From: an uncultured Muribaculaceae bacterium
GTDB taxonomy: Bacteria > Bacteroidota > Bacteroidia > Bacteroidales > Muribaculaceae
Reading direction: 5' to 3'
DNA: 64,000 nt
NCBI GenBank assembly: GCA_910588245.1
Contig: CAJUQP010000014.1
Coordinates: 7,809 to 71,808 of the forward strand
Part shown: piece after piece, positions 8,221 through 17,115 of the stretch
Numbering within the stretch: position 1 is the first letter of the stretch
Layout: every line of letters starts with the position of its first letter
Position numbers and translations under genes: made by a program
The notes under the pieces: model-generated
The model's database searches: none
The model's input: only the letters and a program-made list of their open reading frames with translations
What the model was told of the DNA's origin: nothing

Positions 8221-9186
8221 ATGGAACAGAACACTCTTTATCCCCCTTTCACCATAGGGGTAGACCTTGGAGGCACCAACACGGTCTTCGCGGCAGTCGA
8301 CTCCGTGGGCCACATCCTGGCCAAAGACTCAATACCGACCAAGACGCCCACCATCGAGAACTGGGCAGACTTGCTTGCCCAACGCATATCCGCGATGATC
8401 GACACCCTGCGGCTTGATGGCCAGATCGACGGAATAGGGATCGGCGCTCCATGCGCAAACTCCTCCACAGGCTGCATCGAGGCTGCCACCAATCTCCCCT
8501 GGCCCTCCCCCATCCCTCTCGTCAACATGATGGAGAGTCGCCTGGGCATACACACAGTCATCAGCAACGACGCCAACGCAGCCGCCATAGGAGAGATGAC
8601 CTACGGGGCGGCCGCCGGACTACGCAACTTCATCGTCATAACCCTCGGCACAAGCGTAGGGGGAGGCATCGTCTGCGACGGCCACCTGCTCTCGGGGACC
8701 CGCGGATTCGCCGGGGAGATAGGCCACATCACCTTCCCCTTCGCCTCCGACCGTCTTTGCAGCTGCGGACGCCACGGCTGTCTCCACACGATTGCCTCCG
8801 CCGAAGGGATATGCCACACTGCCCGAAAATTTCTGGCTATTTCCGATGCACAATCAACACTCCGCGACATCCCCGAAAAGGAGATGACCCCCAGAAAAGT
8901 GTATGAAGCCGCCAAGAGCGGCGACCTCATAGCACAGGATATCTTAGACTTCACCGGGCGCTGCCTCGGGAAAGCGTCAGCTGAATTCGCGGCAATGACA
9001 GATCCGGAGGCGATAATCCTGTTCGGCGGAGTGGCTAAAGCCGCCGACCTGCTCATCCCTCCGATGCGGGAGGCCTTCAACGACACCGCCCTTTTCCTAT
9101 ATAAAGACAGGGTGCGGTTCATGCACTCGAAACTCGACGACGCCGACGCAGCCATCCTCGGCGCCGCCTCACTGCCATACATGTAA
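8221..9186 (+). CDS. ROK family sugar kinase (glucokinase-like)
   Basis: 321 residues from the ATG at 8221, which places the phosphate-binding VDLGGTN motif at residues 14-20. Further motifs are SNDANAAA (catalytic Asp), TLGTSVGGGIV, and the ROK zinc segment GEIGHI...CSCGRHGCLH. The family consensus of that segment ends CxCGxxGCxE; here the final Glu is His, in a position that contacts the sugar in characterised ROK kinases. It may phosphorylate glucose, N-acetylmannosamine or a related sugar. Its place directly before an alpha-fucosidase suggests a role in using sugars released from glycans (inference). Confidence 0.9.
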   Translation: MEQNTLYPPFTIGVDLGGTNTVFAAVDSVGHILAKDSIPTKTPTIENWADLLAQRISAMIDTLRLDGQIDGIGIGAPCANSSTGCIEAATNLPWPSPIPLVNMMESRLGIHTVISNDANAAAIGEMTYGAAAGLRNFIVITLGTSVGGGIVCDGHLLSGTRGFAGEIGHITFPFASDRLCSCGRHGCLHTIASAEGICHTARKFLAISDAQSTLRDIPEKEMTPRKVYEAAKSGDLIAQDILDFTGRCLGKASAEFAAMTDPEAIILFGGVAKAADLLIPPMREAFNDTALFLYKDRVRFMHSKLDDADAAILGAASLPYM

Positions 9187-9214
9187 ACGCCAATATAATC
9201 CATATACCCACACC

Positions 9215-10534
9215 ATGACAACAGGATATTTCAGAAACGCCCTCCGCTGCCTGGCGATAGGCGCGGCAGCATGTCTGGCGCAGACTGCCGCCGGAGAATA
9301 TGTACCATCGCCCGAGGTGCTCGAGTCGAGAGAGCGTTTCGCCGACGATCGCTTCGGCATCTTCCTCCACTGGGGCATATACAGCATGTTCGGCCAGGGG
9401 GAATGGTATCTCAACTACGGCCCGAAAGCCGAGGAATACGTTAAAGCCGCCAAAGGGTTCTACCCTGCGCGGTTTAACGCGGCTGAATGGGTGGGCGCGA
9501 TAAAAGATGCAGGAGCGAAATACATCTGCATCACCACACGCCACCACGACGGATTCTCGATGTGGCACACCGCCGAGAACGACTACAATATCGTAGACGG
9601 CACACCTTTTGGCCGCGACATTCTCAAGGAGCTCTCCGAAGAATGCGCACGCCAGGGGATTGCCCTCCATCTATATTATTCCCATCTCGACTGGGTACGC
9701 GACGACTATCCCCAGGGACGCACCGGCCACACCACAGGCCGCGACGCCTCGAAAGCAGACTGGAATTCATATTACGGATTCATGAACCGCCAGCTTAAGG
9801 AACTCCTGACAGGCTACGGCCCCATACGCGCGATATGGTTCGACGGATGGTGGGATCATGATGAAGACGCCACACCTTTCGGCTGGCAGCTTCCGGAGCA
9901 ATATGAGATGATCCACCGTCTGCAGCCCTCATGCATGGTGGCCAACAACCATCATCAGTCACCTTTCCCCGGCGAAGATATCCAGATCTTCGAGCGCGAC
10001 CTGCCCGGAGAGAACACAGCCGGACTTTCCGGCCAGGAGGTGAGCAGGCTTCCGCTTGAGACATGCAACACTATGAACGGCATGTGGGGCTACAAGATAC
10101 TCGACCAGAACTACAAAGATAGCCGCACGCTCATACGTTATCTCGTAAAAGCCGCCGGAATGGGTGCGAACCTGCTTCTCAATATAGGCCCGCAGCCCGA
10201 TGGCTCGCTTCCCGCCGCAGCCCTCTCCAGGCTCAAAGAGATAGGAAACTGGCTCCATGAGAACGGTGAGACAATCTATGCCACCGAGGCAGGCCCCTTC
10301 CCCGCGCAATCGTGGGGAACCTCCACAAGGAAAGGGAATCGTCTTTTCCTCCATGTCATGACTCCGGAGAGCGATGCCATCCTTATCCCGGAGAATGTGA
10401 AGATAAAGAAAGCCAAGGAGTTCGCAACCGGGAAGGCCTTGAAGGTATCAAAGGCAGGATCGCATCATGTGGTGCATCTTCCGGCTACAGGAGACGTAGA
10501 CGACCTGATAATCGAATGTGAGACATACGACTGA
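9215..10534 (+). CDS. GH29 alpha-L-fucosidase, secreted
   Basis: 439 residues with a signal peptide (CLAIGAAACLAQTAAGEYVP, cleavage near residue 27). The catalytic (beta/alpha)8 domain carries the GH29 landmarks FGIFLHWGIYSMFGQGEWY, ICITTRHHDGFSMW and IWFDGWWDHDED; the Asp of WFDGWW is the expected nucleophile. Later motifs such as ETCNTMNGMWGY and LLLNIGPQPDG are also typical. The C-terminal domain is short. It should cleave terminal L-fucose from glycans such as mucin or milk oligosaccharides in the periplasm or at the surface. A sugar kinase precedes it in the operon. Confidence 0.95.
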   Translation: MTTGYFRNALRCLAIGAAACLAQTAAGEYVPSPEVLESRERFADDRFGIFLHWGIYSMFGQGEWYLNYGPKAEEYVKAAKGFYPARFNAAEWVGAIKDAGAKYICITTRHHDGFSMWHTAENDYNIVDGTPFGRDILKELSEECARQGIALHLYYSHLDWVRDDYPQGRTGHTTGRDASKADWNSYYGFMNRQLKELLTGYGPIRAIWFDGWWDHDEDATPFGWQLPEQYEMIHRLQPSCMVANNHHQSPFPGEDIQIFERDLPGENTAGLSGQEVSRLPLETCNTMNGMWGYKILDQNYKDSRTLIRYLVKAAGMGANLLLNIGPQPDGSLPAAALSRLKEIGNWLHENGETIYATEAGPFPAQSWGTSTRKGNRLFLHVMTPESDAILIPENVKIKKAKEFATGKALKVSKAGSHHVVHLPATGDVDDLIIECETYD

Positions 10535-10548
10535 AATAAATTGTCAAT

Positions 10549-11304
10549 ATGATTGACCTTGAAATATGTTGCGGCGACCTTGCAAGCGTCATGGCCGCAC
10601 GGGAGGGAGGAGCGACACGCATTGAGCTCTGCTCCGGACTCGCCGAAGGGGGACTGACGCCATCGGCTGCGCTGATTCGTTCGGCTGTCGCATCAGGCAT
10701 AGAGCGTGTCAACGTGCTCATAAGGGCACGTAGCGGAGATTTCCTTTACTCAGACTCCGAAATCTGTCTTATGGAGGAGGATATCCGCCAGGCTGTGGCC
10801 TCGGGTTCCACAGGCATCGTGATCGGAGCGCTCACACCTGACGGAGAGATTGACACCAAGGCATGCCGGCGTATGATAGCGGCCGCGCGCGACAACTCGG
10901 GCCGGAATATCAACGTGACCTTCCACAGGGCTTTCGATCTCTCGCGTGATCCTTTGGAGAGCCTCGAGAAGATCATGGAACTCGGATGCGACTGCCTGCT
11001 TACCTCAGGTATGGCGTCGGCGGCGGTGAAAGGCATACCCGTCTTACGTCAGCTTGCCGAACGCGCGGACCACAGGATAACAGTCATGGCCGGTGCCGGG
11101 ATAAATCCCGACAACGCTGCCGACATAATCGCGGCTACGGGCGTTGGAGCGATTCATGCCACAGCGCGGAAGCCTCAGGCAAGCCGCATGCGATTCCGCC
11201 GCCCCGCCGTGCCGATGGGAGTGCCCGGAGCCGACGAATATGCCCCTCTCTCCACCTCCCCCGACATAGTAAAGAATCTTCTGACCATAATTCATAACCA
11301 ATGA
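10549..11304 (+). CDS. cutC: CutC family protein
   Basis: 251 residues beginning MIDLEICCGDLASVMAAREGGATRIELCSGLAEGGLTPS (first 39 residues), the strongly conserved CutC opening, followed by RVNVLIRARSGDF, ITVMAGAGIN and GAIHATARKP, all typical of the TIM-barrel CutC family. It was named for copper homeostasis, but a direct metal role is disputed; a barrel with enzyme-like residues is the firm conclusion. It starts 14 bp after the fucosidase stop, and the next gene overlaps its end by 4 bp (ATGA), so it is translationally coupled. Confidence 0.93.
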   Translation: MIDLEICCGDLASVMAAREGGATRIELCSGLAEGGLTPSAALIRSAVASGIERVNVLIRARSGDFLYSDSEICLMEEDIRQAVASGSTGIVIGALTPDGEIDTKACRRMIAAARDNSGRNINVTFHRAFDLSRDPLESLEKIMELGCDCLLTSGMASAAVKGIPVLRQLAERADHRITVMAGAGINPDNAADIIAATGVGAIHATARKPQASRMRFRRPAVPMGVPGADEYAPLSTSPDIVKNLLTIIHNQ

Positions 11305-13835
11305 GAATACCGCTTCTGGCCATAGGCCTGCTTTCATCAATATATTCCCTCGCTGTGACTCCCAAGGAAGCCCTCGACTTCCTCTATTCCTCCATGCCAC
11401 TCCCCGACCGCGTGGATTACACAGAGGAATTCTATCGCGCCAATGTCGAGGCATCGCTCAAGGCCCGTGCTGAGATGCCTTGGGGCAACACCGTGCCCGA
11501 CAGGGAGTTTCTACATTTCGTACTGCCTGTGCGTGTCAACAATGAGAACCTCGACATGTCACGACCCATATTCTATGAAGAACTCAAGGATAGAGTCAGG
11601 GGGCTGTCGATGGAGGAAGCTATCCTGGAGGTCAACCACTGGTGTCATGAGAAAGTGACATATAAACCCTCCGATGCGCGTACTTCCTCCCCACTTTCCT
11701 CAGTGAGCCAGGCCATTGGACGATGCGGTGAGGAGTCTACATTCACAGTGGCCGCCCTACGGGCAGTGGGGATTCCGGCACGCCAGATATATACTCCCCG
11801 TTGGGCGCACACTGATGACAATCACGCATGGGTCGAGGCCTGGGCCGACGGTCGATGGCATTTCATCGGGGCATGCGAGCCAGAACCGGTGCTCGACCTC
11901 GCATGGTTCAACGACCCCGCCTCGCGCGGCCTGCTGATGACCACCAATGTGGTAGGCCAATATAAAGGACCTGAGGAGGTACTTCTACGCGAACCTCTCA
12001 CAACGCGGATAAACGTGACCGGCAACTACGCCCCCGTGGGCGATATTCCCGTGAAAGCCGTCTATCCCGACGGCAGGCCGGCAAAAGGCGCTAAGGTGAA
12101 TTTCTGCATCTACAACTATGCTGAATATTATCCGGCCGTGACCAAGACGGCGTCCGACGACGGATCGGCATCGCTTACAGCCGGACTCGGCGACATGCTC
12201 GTATGGGCCACAGACGGCAGCCGGTTCGGTTTTGCGAAAGGTCGGCCGGGTTCCGGTGAAGTCACCGTAGTTCTCGACAAGGACGCCTCATCACAGGGTT
12301 CGTTCGATTTCGACATGATTCCCCCCGCATCCGCCTCTACCGCTCCGGCGGTATCGCCTGAACAGCGCGCTGAGAATACTCTGCGCATGCAACGCGAAGA
12401 CTCGATACGCAACGCCTATATGTCAACATTCGTCACTCCGGAAGAGGGGCGCCAGATAGCCGTAAGACTCGGCCTTGATCCCGAAAGGCTATCCGGAGTT
12501 CTTGTCGAATCGCGCGGCAACCACGATGCGATCGTGAAATGTCTGGAAGGTTTTGACGGCTTCGAACGCTACACAGCCCTCGCGTTGCTCCTCAACGTCA
12601 GCGAGAAAGACCGCCGCGACATACCTGCGGAAGTGATCGTCGATCATGTGGCCAACACTCCGCGTCTTGACAACCGCTCCGACTGGGACTCCGAGATCTA
12701 CAACCGCTATATCCTCTCCCCCCGCATCGAACATGAGTTCCTGACCCCCTGGCGCTCCGTGCTGCGTCCTGAGCTTCAGGCCGAGGGGCTAGGCAAAGAC
12801 CCCGAGGAACTGGCAGGATGGATCGACGAGAACATAATCCTGGCAGACGCCGACAATCCCAAGGCGCTCCGCATCAGCCCTGCCTCCGTGCTCCGCGAGA
12901 GGAAAGCCGACCGTCTGTCGCGCGACATATTCTTCGTAGCCGCGGCCCGCTCGCTCGGCATGCCGGCGCGCATCGACCCTGTGACCGGAGCCACACAGTA
13001 TCTTCTCCCCGACGGAGTCTGGAAAACAGTTTCTTTCCGCGATGCCGACAAGACAAAAAGGGAGGCGGCAGCAGCCGGTAAAGCCTCGCTCTCCTTGTCG
13101 TTCACTCCCCAAGGACACATAATAGACCCGAAATATTATTCCCAGTTCTCTCTCTCGAGAATAGAGGGGGGTGTGCCCCGTCAGCTCGAGTTTGACGAGG
13201 GAGCAGCATTCTCGCAGATATTCGCGTCGCCCGTGGAGTTGGAACCGGGCCAGTATATGCTCACTTCCGGACAGCGCCTCGCCAACGGCGGTGTGCTGGC
13301 GCGCACGGAACTCTTCACGGTAAATGAAGGAGAGAAAGCCTCAAAGACCCTCACGGTGCGTGCGGACGACAGCGAAGTGTCGGTGATAGGTTCGCTCAAC
13401 GCGGAAAACATCTATCATGACCTGGATCTTGACGCCGACAAGAGCATCCTCTCCACCACCGGACGCGGATACTATATCATAGGGATAATCTCACCGAATC
13501 ACGAGCCCTCCACCCACGCCCTCAATGACCTTTCGGCCGTTGCCACACAACTCGAGGCCACGGGGCGCAAGATTCTGCTCCTTTTCGACAATGCTGAGTC
13601 TGCATCCCGCTTCCGCCGCGAGGCCTTCTCAAAACTGCCGGCCAATGTGGTGTTCGGCATAGACAACGGCAGTGCGTCGCTTGCGGAGCTCAAGGAGTCG
13701 CTCCATCTCCCGGACAACGTGGATAAGCCGGTATTCGCCATAGCCGACACCTTCAACCGTGTGGTGTGGAACTCCAACGGCTACACCATCGGCATCGGCG
13801 ACACCATCCTGTCCATTCTATCACGCATACGCTGA
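11301..13835 (+). CDS. Secreted transglutaminase-like protein with a second, degenerate module
   Basis: 844 residues with a signal peptide (MRIPLLAIGLLSSIYSLAVT). A transglutaminase core near residues 115-200 has the Cys in GRCGEESTFTVAALRAVGIPAR, His in DDNHAWVEAW and Asp/Glu in the following strand. A beta-sandwich-like region follows. A second stretch near 535-585, DIFFVAAARSLGMPARID, aligns with the first core but lacks the Cys and His, so it is probably inactive. The last 120 residues (GYYIIGIISPNHEPS...KILLLFDN) resemble a thioredoxin-like fold without cysteines. It may act as a protease or amidase on peptides; the substrate is unknown. Last gene of its operon. Confidence 0.85.
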   Translation: MRIPLLAIGLLSSIYSLAVTPKEALDFLYSSMPLPDRVDYTEEFYRANVEASLKARAEMPWGNTVPDREFLHFVLPVRVNNENLDMSRPIFYEELKDRVRGLSMEEAILEVNHWCHEKVTYKPSDARTSSPLSSVSQAIGRCGEESTFTVAALRAVGIPARQIYTPRWAHTDDNHAWVEAWADGRWHFIGACEPEPVLDLAWFNDPASRGLLMTTNVVGQYKGPEEVLLREPLTTRINVTGNYAPVGDIPVKAVYPDGRPAKGAKVNFCIYNYAEYYPAVTKTASDDGSASLTAGLGDMLVWATDGSRFGFAKGRPGSGEVTVVLDKDASSQGSFDFDMIPPASASTAPAVSPEQRAENTLRMQREDSIRNAYMSTFVTPEEGRQIAVRLGLDPERLSGVLVESRGNHDAIVKCLEGFDGFERYTALALLLNVSEKDRRDIPAEVIVDHVANTPRLDNRSDWDSEIYNRYILSPRIEHEFLTPWRSVLRPELQAEGLGKDPEELAGWIDENIILADADNPKALRISPASVLRERKADRLSRDIFFVAAARSLGMPARIDPVTGATQYLLPDGVWKTVSFRDADKTKREAAAAGKASLSLSFTPQGHIIDPKYYSQFSLSRIEGGVPRQLEFDEGAAFSQIFASPVELEPGQYMLTSGQRLANGGVLARTELFTVNEGEKASKTLTVRADDSEVSVIGSLNAENIYHDLDLDADKSILSTTGRGYYIIGIISPNHEPSTHALNDLSAVATQLEATGRKILLLFDNAESASRFRREAFSKLPANVVFGIDNGSASLAELKESLHLPDNVDKPVFAIADTFNRVVWNSNGYTIGIGDTILSILSRIR

Positions 13836-13890
13836 TCCACTACCGCCGGTTGCGAACAATAGATTGGCGATAGGTGCGTATACAGACTGC

Positions 13891-13931
13891 AGAGCCCGCA
13901 AAGAGTAAGAAAAAACTACTTTGCGGGCTCT
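13891..13931 (+). terminator. Intrinsic terminator of the nitroreductase-transglutaminase operon
   Basis: Perfect 13-bp stem AGAGCCCGCAAAG (13891-13903) and CTTTGCGGGCTCT (13919-13931) with a 15-nt loop, 55 bp after the last stop codon; the downstream tract is only moderately T-rich. Confidence 0.75.
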
Positions 13932-14001
13932 CCCTTTCCGGGGCATGAATCGCACAAGATGACACGCAATTCATATGTATTGCGTTTTTTAAGAGATTTT
14001 T

Positions 14002-14034
14002 TTGCGGTGGTTTGCAGGGATTTTACTAACTTTG
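14002..14034 (+). promoter_or_regulatory. Bacteroidales promoter of the 14087 gene
   Basis: TTG at 14002-14004 and TAACTTTG at 14027-14034, spacing 22 bp; initiation is expected about 45 bp upstream of the start codon. Confidence 0.6.
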
Positions 14035-14086
14035 CCCCCGAAAGAGGCATTACATATCATCCAATCCTCACTCCAACAATATCCAT

Positions 14087-15121
14087 ATGAGACTCAGATT
14101 ACTGTCTTCATTGCTTGCCGCGACGGCATTTTTCTTAAATTCACATGCGCAGACGGATTCCATTCCCCCGAGTCCGGCAGATTCCGTAGCCCCACAGTCA
14201 TCGGCAGTCGGCCAGGCACCCCGACCCATGGCGGAATCCACATCATGGTTCAAACGCAACAATGTGCTCGATCACGTGAGCGTTGCTTTCACAGTGGGCA
14301 CTCCCGGTCTCGGATTCGAACTCCAGGCACCTGTCACGAAATGGGCGAATGTACGCGCCGGGCTCGACGGAATACCACGTTTTCATTTCCCCATGACTTT
14401 CCCTGTGGCCACGTATGCCGAGGGGAAGGTCAACGATAATTTTGACAAGATCAAGGAGATGATGCTTAAGATGACAGGCGAGGAGATGCACGAAGAGGTG
14501 AAAATGACAGCTAAGCCCAAGATGCTCAACTTCAAGTTTCTTGTCGACATCTTCCCCTTTCAGCAGAACCGCCATTGGCACGTCACGGCCGGTTTCTATC
14601 TCGGAGGCTCGACTGTGGGCACCGCCATCAACGACATGGACGAGACGTCGACCCTCGTGGCGATGAACATCTACAACCGCTTCTACACGCGTCTTAAGAA
14701 ATACGGATATGAACACGAGCCGATATTCGGCGATGTATATCTCGACAAAGAGCAATATGAGGAACTGATGTCGTACGGTCTGATGGGAATCCACATAGGC
14801 GACAACAAAGACGGCACACCTTATTATATGACCCCGGCGAGCAACGGCACGGTAAGCGCCAAGGCATTTGCCAACGCATTCAAGCCCTATCTCGGGCTGG
14901 GCTACAGCGGAGCCGTCGACAAAGCCCGTCGCCTCAATATCGGATTTGAGGCAGGAGTGCTCTTCTGGGGAGGAGCCCCCGACATCATCCTCCACGACGG
15001 TGTCAACATGACCAAAGACCTGATCAACATCCGAGGCAAGGTGGGCGACTATGTAGATTTCATGAAGGCTCTGAAGGTGTATCCATGCATCAGCTTCAAG
15101 ATAAGCTACGACCTGCTTTGA
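14087..15121 (+). CDS. Secreted outer-membrane beta-barrel-like protein of unknown function
   Basis: 344 residues with a clear signal peptide ending at SHAQ/TD (residue 22). A Pro/Ser-rich linker of about 30 residues follows. The rest alternates in short strand-like segments (VSVAFTVGTPGLGFELQAPV, AGFYLGGSTVGTAI, PYLGLGYSGAVDK, LNIGFEAGVLFWG) and ends YPCISFKISYDLL with a hydrophobic C-terminal residue, as expected for an outer-membrane barrel. I do not recognise a named family. It stands alone between its own promoter and another promoter, and nothing nearby suggests a function. Confidence 0.75.
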   Translation: MRLRLLSSLLAATAFFLNSHAQTDSIPPSPADSVAPQSSAVGQAPRPMAESTSWFKRNNVLDHVSVAFTVGTPGLGFELQAPVTKWANVRAGLDGIPRFHFPMTFPVATYAEGKVNDNFDKIKEMMLKMTGEEMHEEVKMTAKPKMLNFKFLVDIFPFQQNRHWHVTAGFYLGGSTVGTAINDMDETSTLVAMNIYNRFYTRLKKYGYEHEPIFGDVYLDKEQYEELMSYGLMGIHIGDNKDGTPYYMTPASNGTVSAKAFANAFKPYLGLGYSGAVDKARRLNIGFEAGVLFWGGAPDIILHDGVNMTKDLINIRGKVGDYVDFMKALKVYPCISFKISYDLL

Positions 15122-15221
15122 TCCCCTTCCTCCGTGAGAGGATCAGGCCGGAGATTGCACCGGCAGTCAGATTCCACAGAAATATTTTTTTGATTAAATC
15201 TTATTTACGTGCGTTTTTGTT

Positions 15222-15251
15222 TTGATTATTGTGGAAATTTTCTTAAATTTG
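15222..15251 (+). promoter_or_regulatory. Bacteroidales promoter of the pseudouridine synthase gene
   Basis: TTTG ending at 15224, 19 bp, TAAATTTG at 15244-15251. The leader to the start at 15414 is about 155 nt and contains no open frame of note. Confidence 0.65.
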
Positions 15252-15413
15252 CGCCAAAATCGCGGAGATATGCCTCCCGCAGGCAATATCCCCGCATGAT
15301 GTCGTAAACATTCATAGAATAATTAACCTTTAAAACTCATAAATAATAACCCTTTTCAAGTGTGGGTTAACCGCGATGGTAAAGATCCGCACATGAAACT
15401 AAAATAACTACAG

Positions 15414-16931
15414 ATGGAAGCAGAAAAGAAACCCAAGCGTCCGCGTATAAGCACGATGCCGACTTCCGCTCCGGGCGAAGGCGGGGAAACAGAGAGCCGC
15501 TATGAGAAAGTGAACTATCCTAACGATGACAAGGCTCCCATGGCCGGCGAGCGCCAGCAGGGCCAGCGCCAGTACGGTGACCGTCAGGGCTATCAGCAGC
15601 GTCCCTACGGCTATCAGAACCGTCAGGGCGGATACCGCAGCTACAACAACAATTATGACCGTCAGTCATCCTACCGTCCGAACTATCAGGACCGCGCCGC
15701 ACAGGCATCGGCCGACGGAGAGAAGACCGACAGCCAGCAGGAGCAGGGCTTCCAGAACACCGAAGGCGGATATCAGCCCCGCCAGGGCTACCAGCCCCGC
15801 CAGAACGGCTACCAGCCCCGTCAGAACGGCTATCAGCCCCGTCAGGGTGGATACAACCAGAACCGTCAGGGTGGATACAACCAGAACCGCCAGGGTGGAT
15901 ACAATCAGAACCGCCAGGGTGGATACAACCAGAACCGCCAGAACGGCTACAACAAGCAAGGATACAACCAGCAGGGACATCAAGGCGGATATAACCAGAA
16001 CCGACAGGGGGGATACAACCAGAACCGTCAGGGCGGCTATAACCGTCAGGGTGGATATAACCAGAACCGCCAGGGTGGATACAACAAGCAGGGTTACAAC
16101 CAGCAGAACGGATACAACCAGAACCGTCAGGGTGGATTCCGCAAGCAGCAGAACATGAAGTTCACGCCGCGTCCGAAACAGATTGACTATGTTATCGAGG
16201 ACATCGATCCGAACGAGCAGATCCGTCTCAACAAATTCATGGCGAACTCCGGCATTTGTTCACGCCGCGAAGCCGATGAATACATCACACAGGGTCTCGT
16301 GAAAGTCAATGGTGAGGTAGTGACTGAGCTCGGCACCAAGATCACACGAAACGATGTGGTGGAATATGATGAGAAAGTCGTGACTCCCGAGCGCAAATGC
16401 TATGTGCTCCTCAACAAGCCTAAAGACTGCGTGACCACCAGCGATGATCCCAACGGACGTCTCACTGTGCTTGATCTGGTCAAGAACGCATGCCGCGAGA
16501 GGATATATCCGGTAGGACGACTCGACCGCAACACCACGGGCGTGCTTCTCCTCACCAACGACGGCGATCTCGCCTCGAAGCTCACCCATCCGAAATTCGT
16601 CAAGAAGAAGATATATCATGTCTGGACAGACAAAGACATCTCCGAGGAGGATATGCAGCGCATAGCCGACGGCATAGAGCTCGACGACGGAGAGATCCAT
16701 GCCGACGCCATCAGTTATGTCAGCGAGACAGACCGCAATCAGGCCGGCATCGAGATCCACAGCGGACGCAACCGCATCGTGCGCCGCATTTTCGAGAGCC
16801 TCGGCTACCGCGTCACCAAGCTTGACCGTGTGTATTTCGCCGGTCTGACAAAGAAGAACCTACCCCGTGGCCGCTGGCGCTACCTCACTCAGGAAGAGGT
16901 CAACTTCCTCCGCATGGGAAGCTTCGAGTAA
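15414..16931 (+). CDS. 23S rRNA pseudouridine synthase (RsuA/RluB family) with repetitive N-terminal extension
   Basis: 505 residues. Residues 1-245 are a low-complexity Q/N/R/G/Y-rich tail built from near-perfect GGYNQNRQ octads, encoded by a 24-bp tandem repeat. After this come an S4 RNA-binding domain (RLNKFMANSGICSRREADEYI, about 266-325) and the catalytic domain with YPVGRLDRNTTGVLLLTNDG, where the Asp of GRLDRNT is the catalytic residue. The protein isomerises a uridine in 23S rRNA. The tail resembles RGG/prion-like RNA-binding segments; Bacteroidetes homologues are known to carry variable basic tails. Its stop codon (GAG TAA AG) opens a low-complexity array. Confidence 0.93.
   Translation: MEAEKKPKRPRISTMPTSAPGEGGETESRYEKVNYPNDDKAPMAGERQQGQRQYGDRQGYQQRPYGYQNRQGGYRSYNNNYDRQSSYRPNYQDRAAQASADGEKTDSQQEQGFQNTEGGYQPRQGYQPRQNGYQPRQNGYQPRQGGYNQNRQGGYNQNRQGGYNQNRQGGYNQNRQNGYNKQGYNQQGHQGGYNQNRQGGYNQNRQGGYNRQGGYNQNRQGGYNKQGYNQQNGYNQNRQGGFRKQQNMKFTPRPKQIDYVIEDIDPNEQIRLNKFMANSGICSRREADEYITQGLVKVNGEVVTELGTKITRNDVVEYDEKVVTPERKCYVLLNKPKDCVTTSDDPNGRLTVLDLVKNACRERIYPVGRLDRNTTGVLLLTNDGDLASKLTHPKFVKKKIYHVWTDKDISEEDMQRIADGIELDDGEIHADAISYVSETDRNQAGIEIHSGRNRIVRRIFESLGYRVTKLDRVYFAGLTKKNLPRGRWRYLTQEEVNFLRMGSFE
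15766..16140 (+). repeat. 24-bp coding tandem repeat (GGYNQNRQ units)
   Basis: About 15 imperfect copies of a 24-bp unit like GGTGGATACAACCAGAACCG plus TCAG. Shorter variants (QPRQNGY, NKQGYNQQ) occur at both ends. The frame is kept throughout, so length changes should alter the tail without a frameshift. Confidence 0.9.
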
Positions 16932-17110
16932 AGTTTAAAGTTTAGAGTTTAAAGAGTAAAGTTTAAAGAGTAAAGTTTAAAGGTTAAAGTTTAAAGGTTA
17001 AAGTTAATGTTTAAAGTTTAAAGATCATAGGTTAAAGCCTTTAACCTTCCTCCTTTAACCTTTAACCTCCCTCCTTTAATCTTTATCCCCTTTACCCCCT
17101 TTAACCCTTT
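16929..17110. repeat. AAAGTTT-to-AACCTTT array between rluB-like gene and asnS
   Basis: Begins in the stop codon (GAG TAA AGTTTAAAG), runs as AAAGTTTAAAG and AAAGGTT units to about 17035, then switches to CTTTAACC-type units right up to the asnS start. The two halves are complementary and end in a pyrimidine-rich stretch, so the RNA could form a very long imperfect hairpin. Confidence 0.8.
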
Positions 17111-17115
17111 ATCAG

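Noticed and set aside
15666..15983. Hydrophobic open frame antisense to the GGYNQNRQ repeats
   Set aside because: The VLVVSTLAVL repeats are simply the complement of the tandem coding repeat; no start signal or homology.
16929..17110. CRISPR array
   Set aside because: Units are 7-14 bp, degenerate and without unique spacers, and no cas genes are present.
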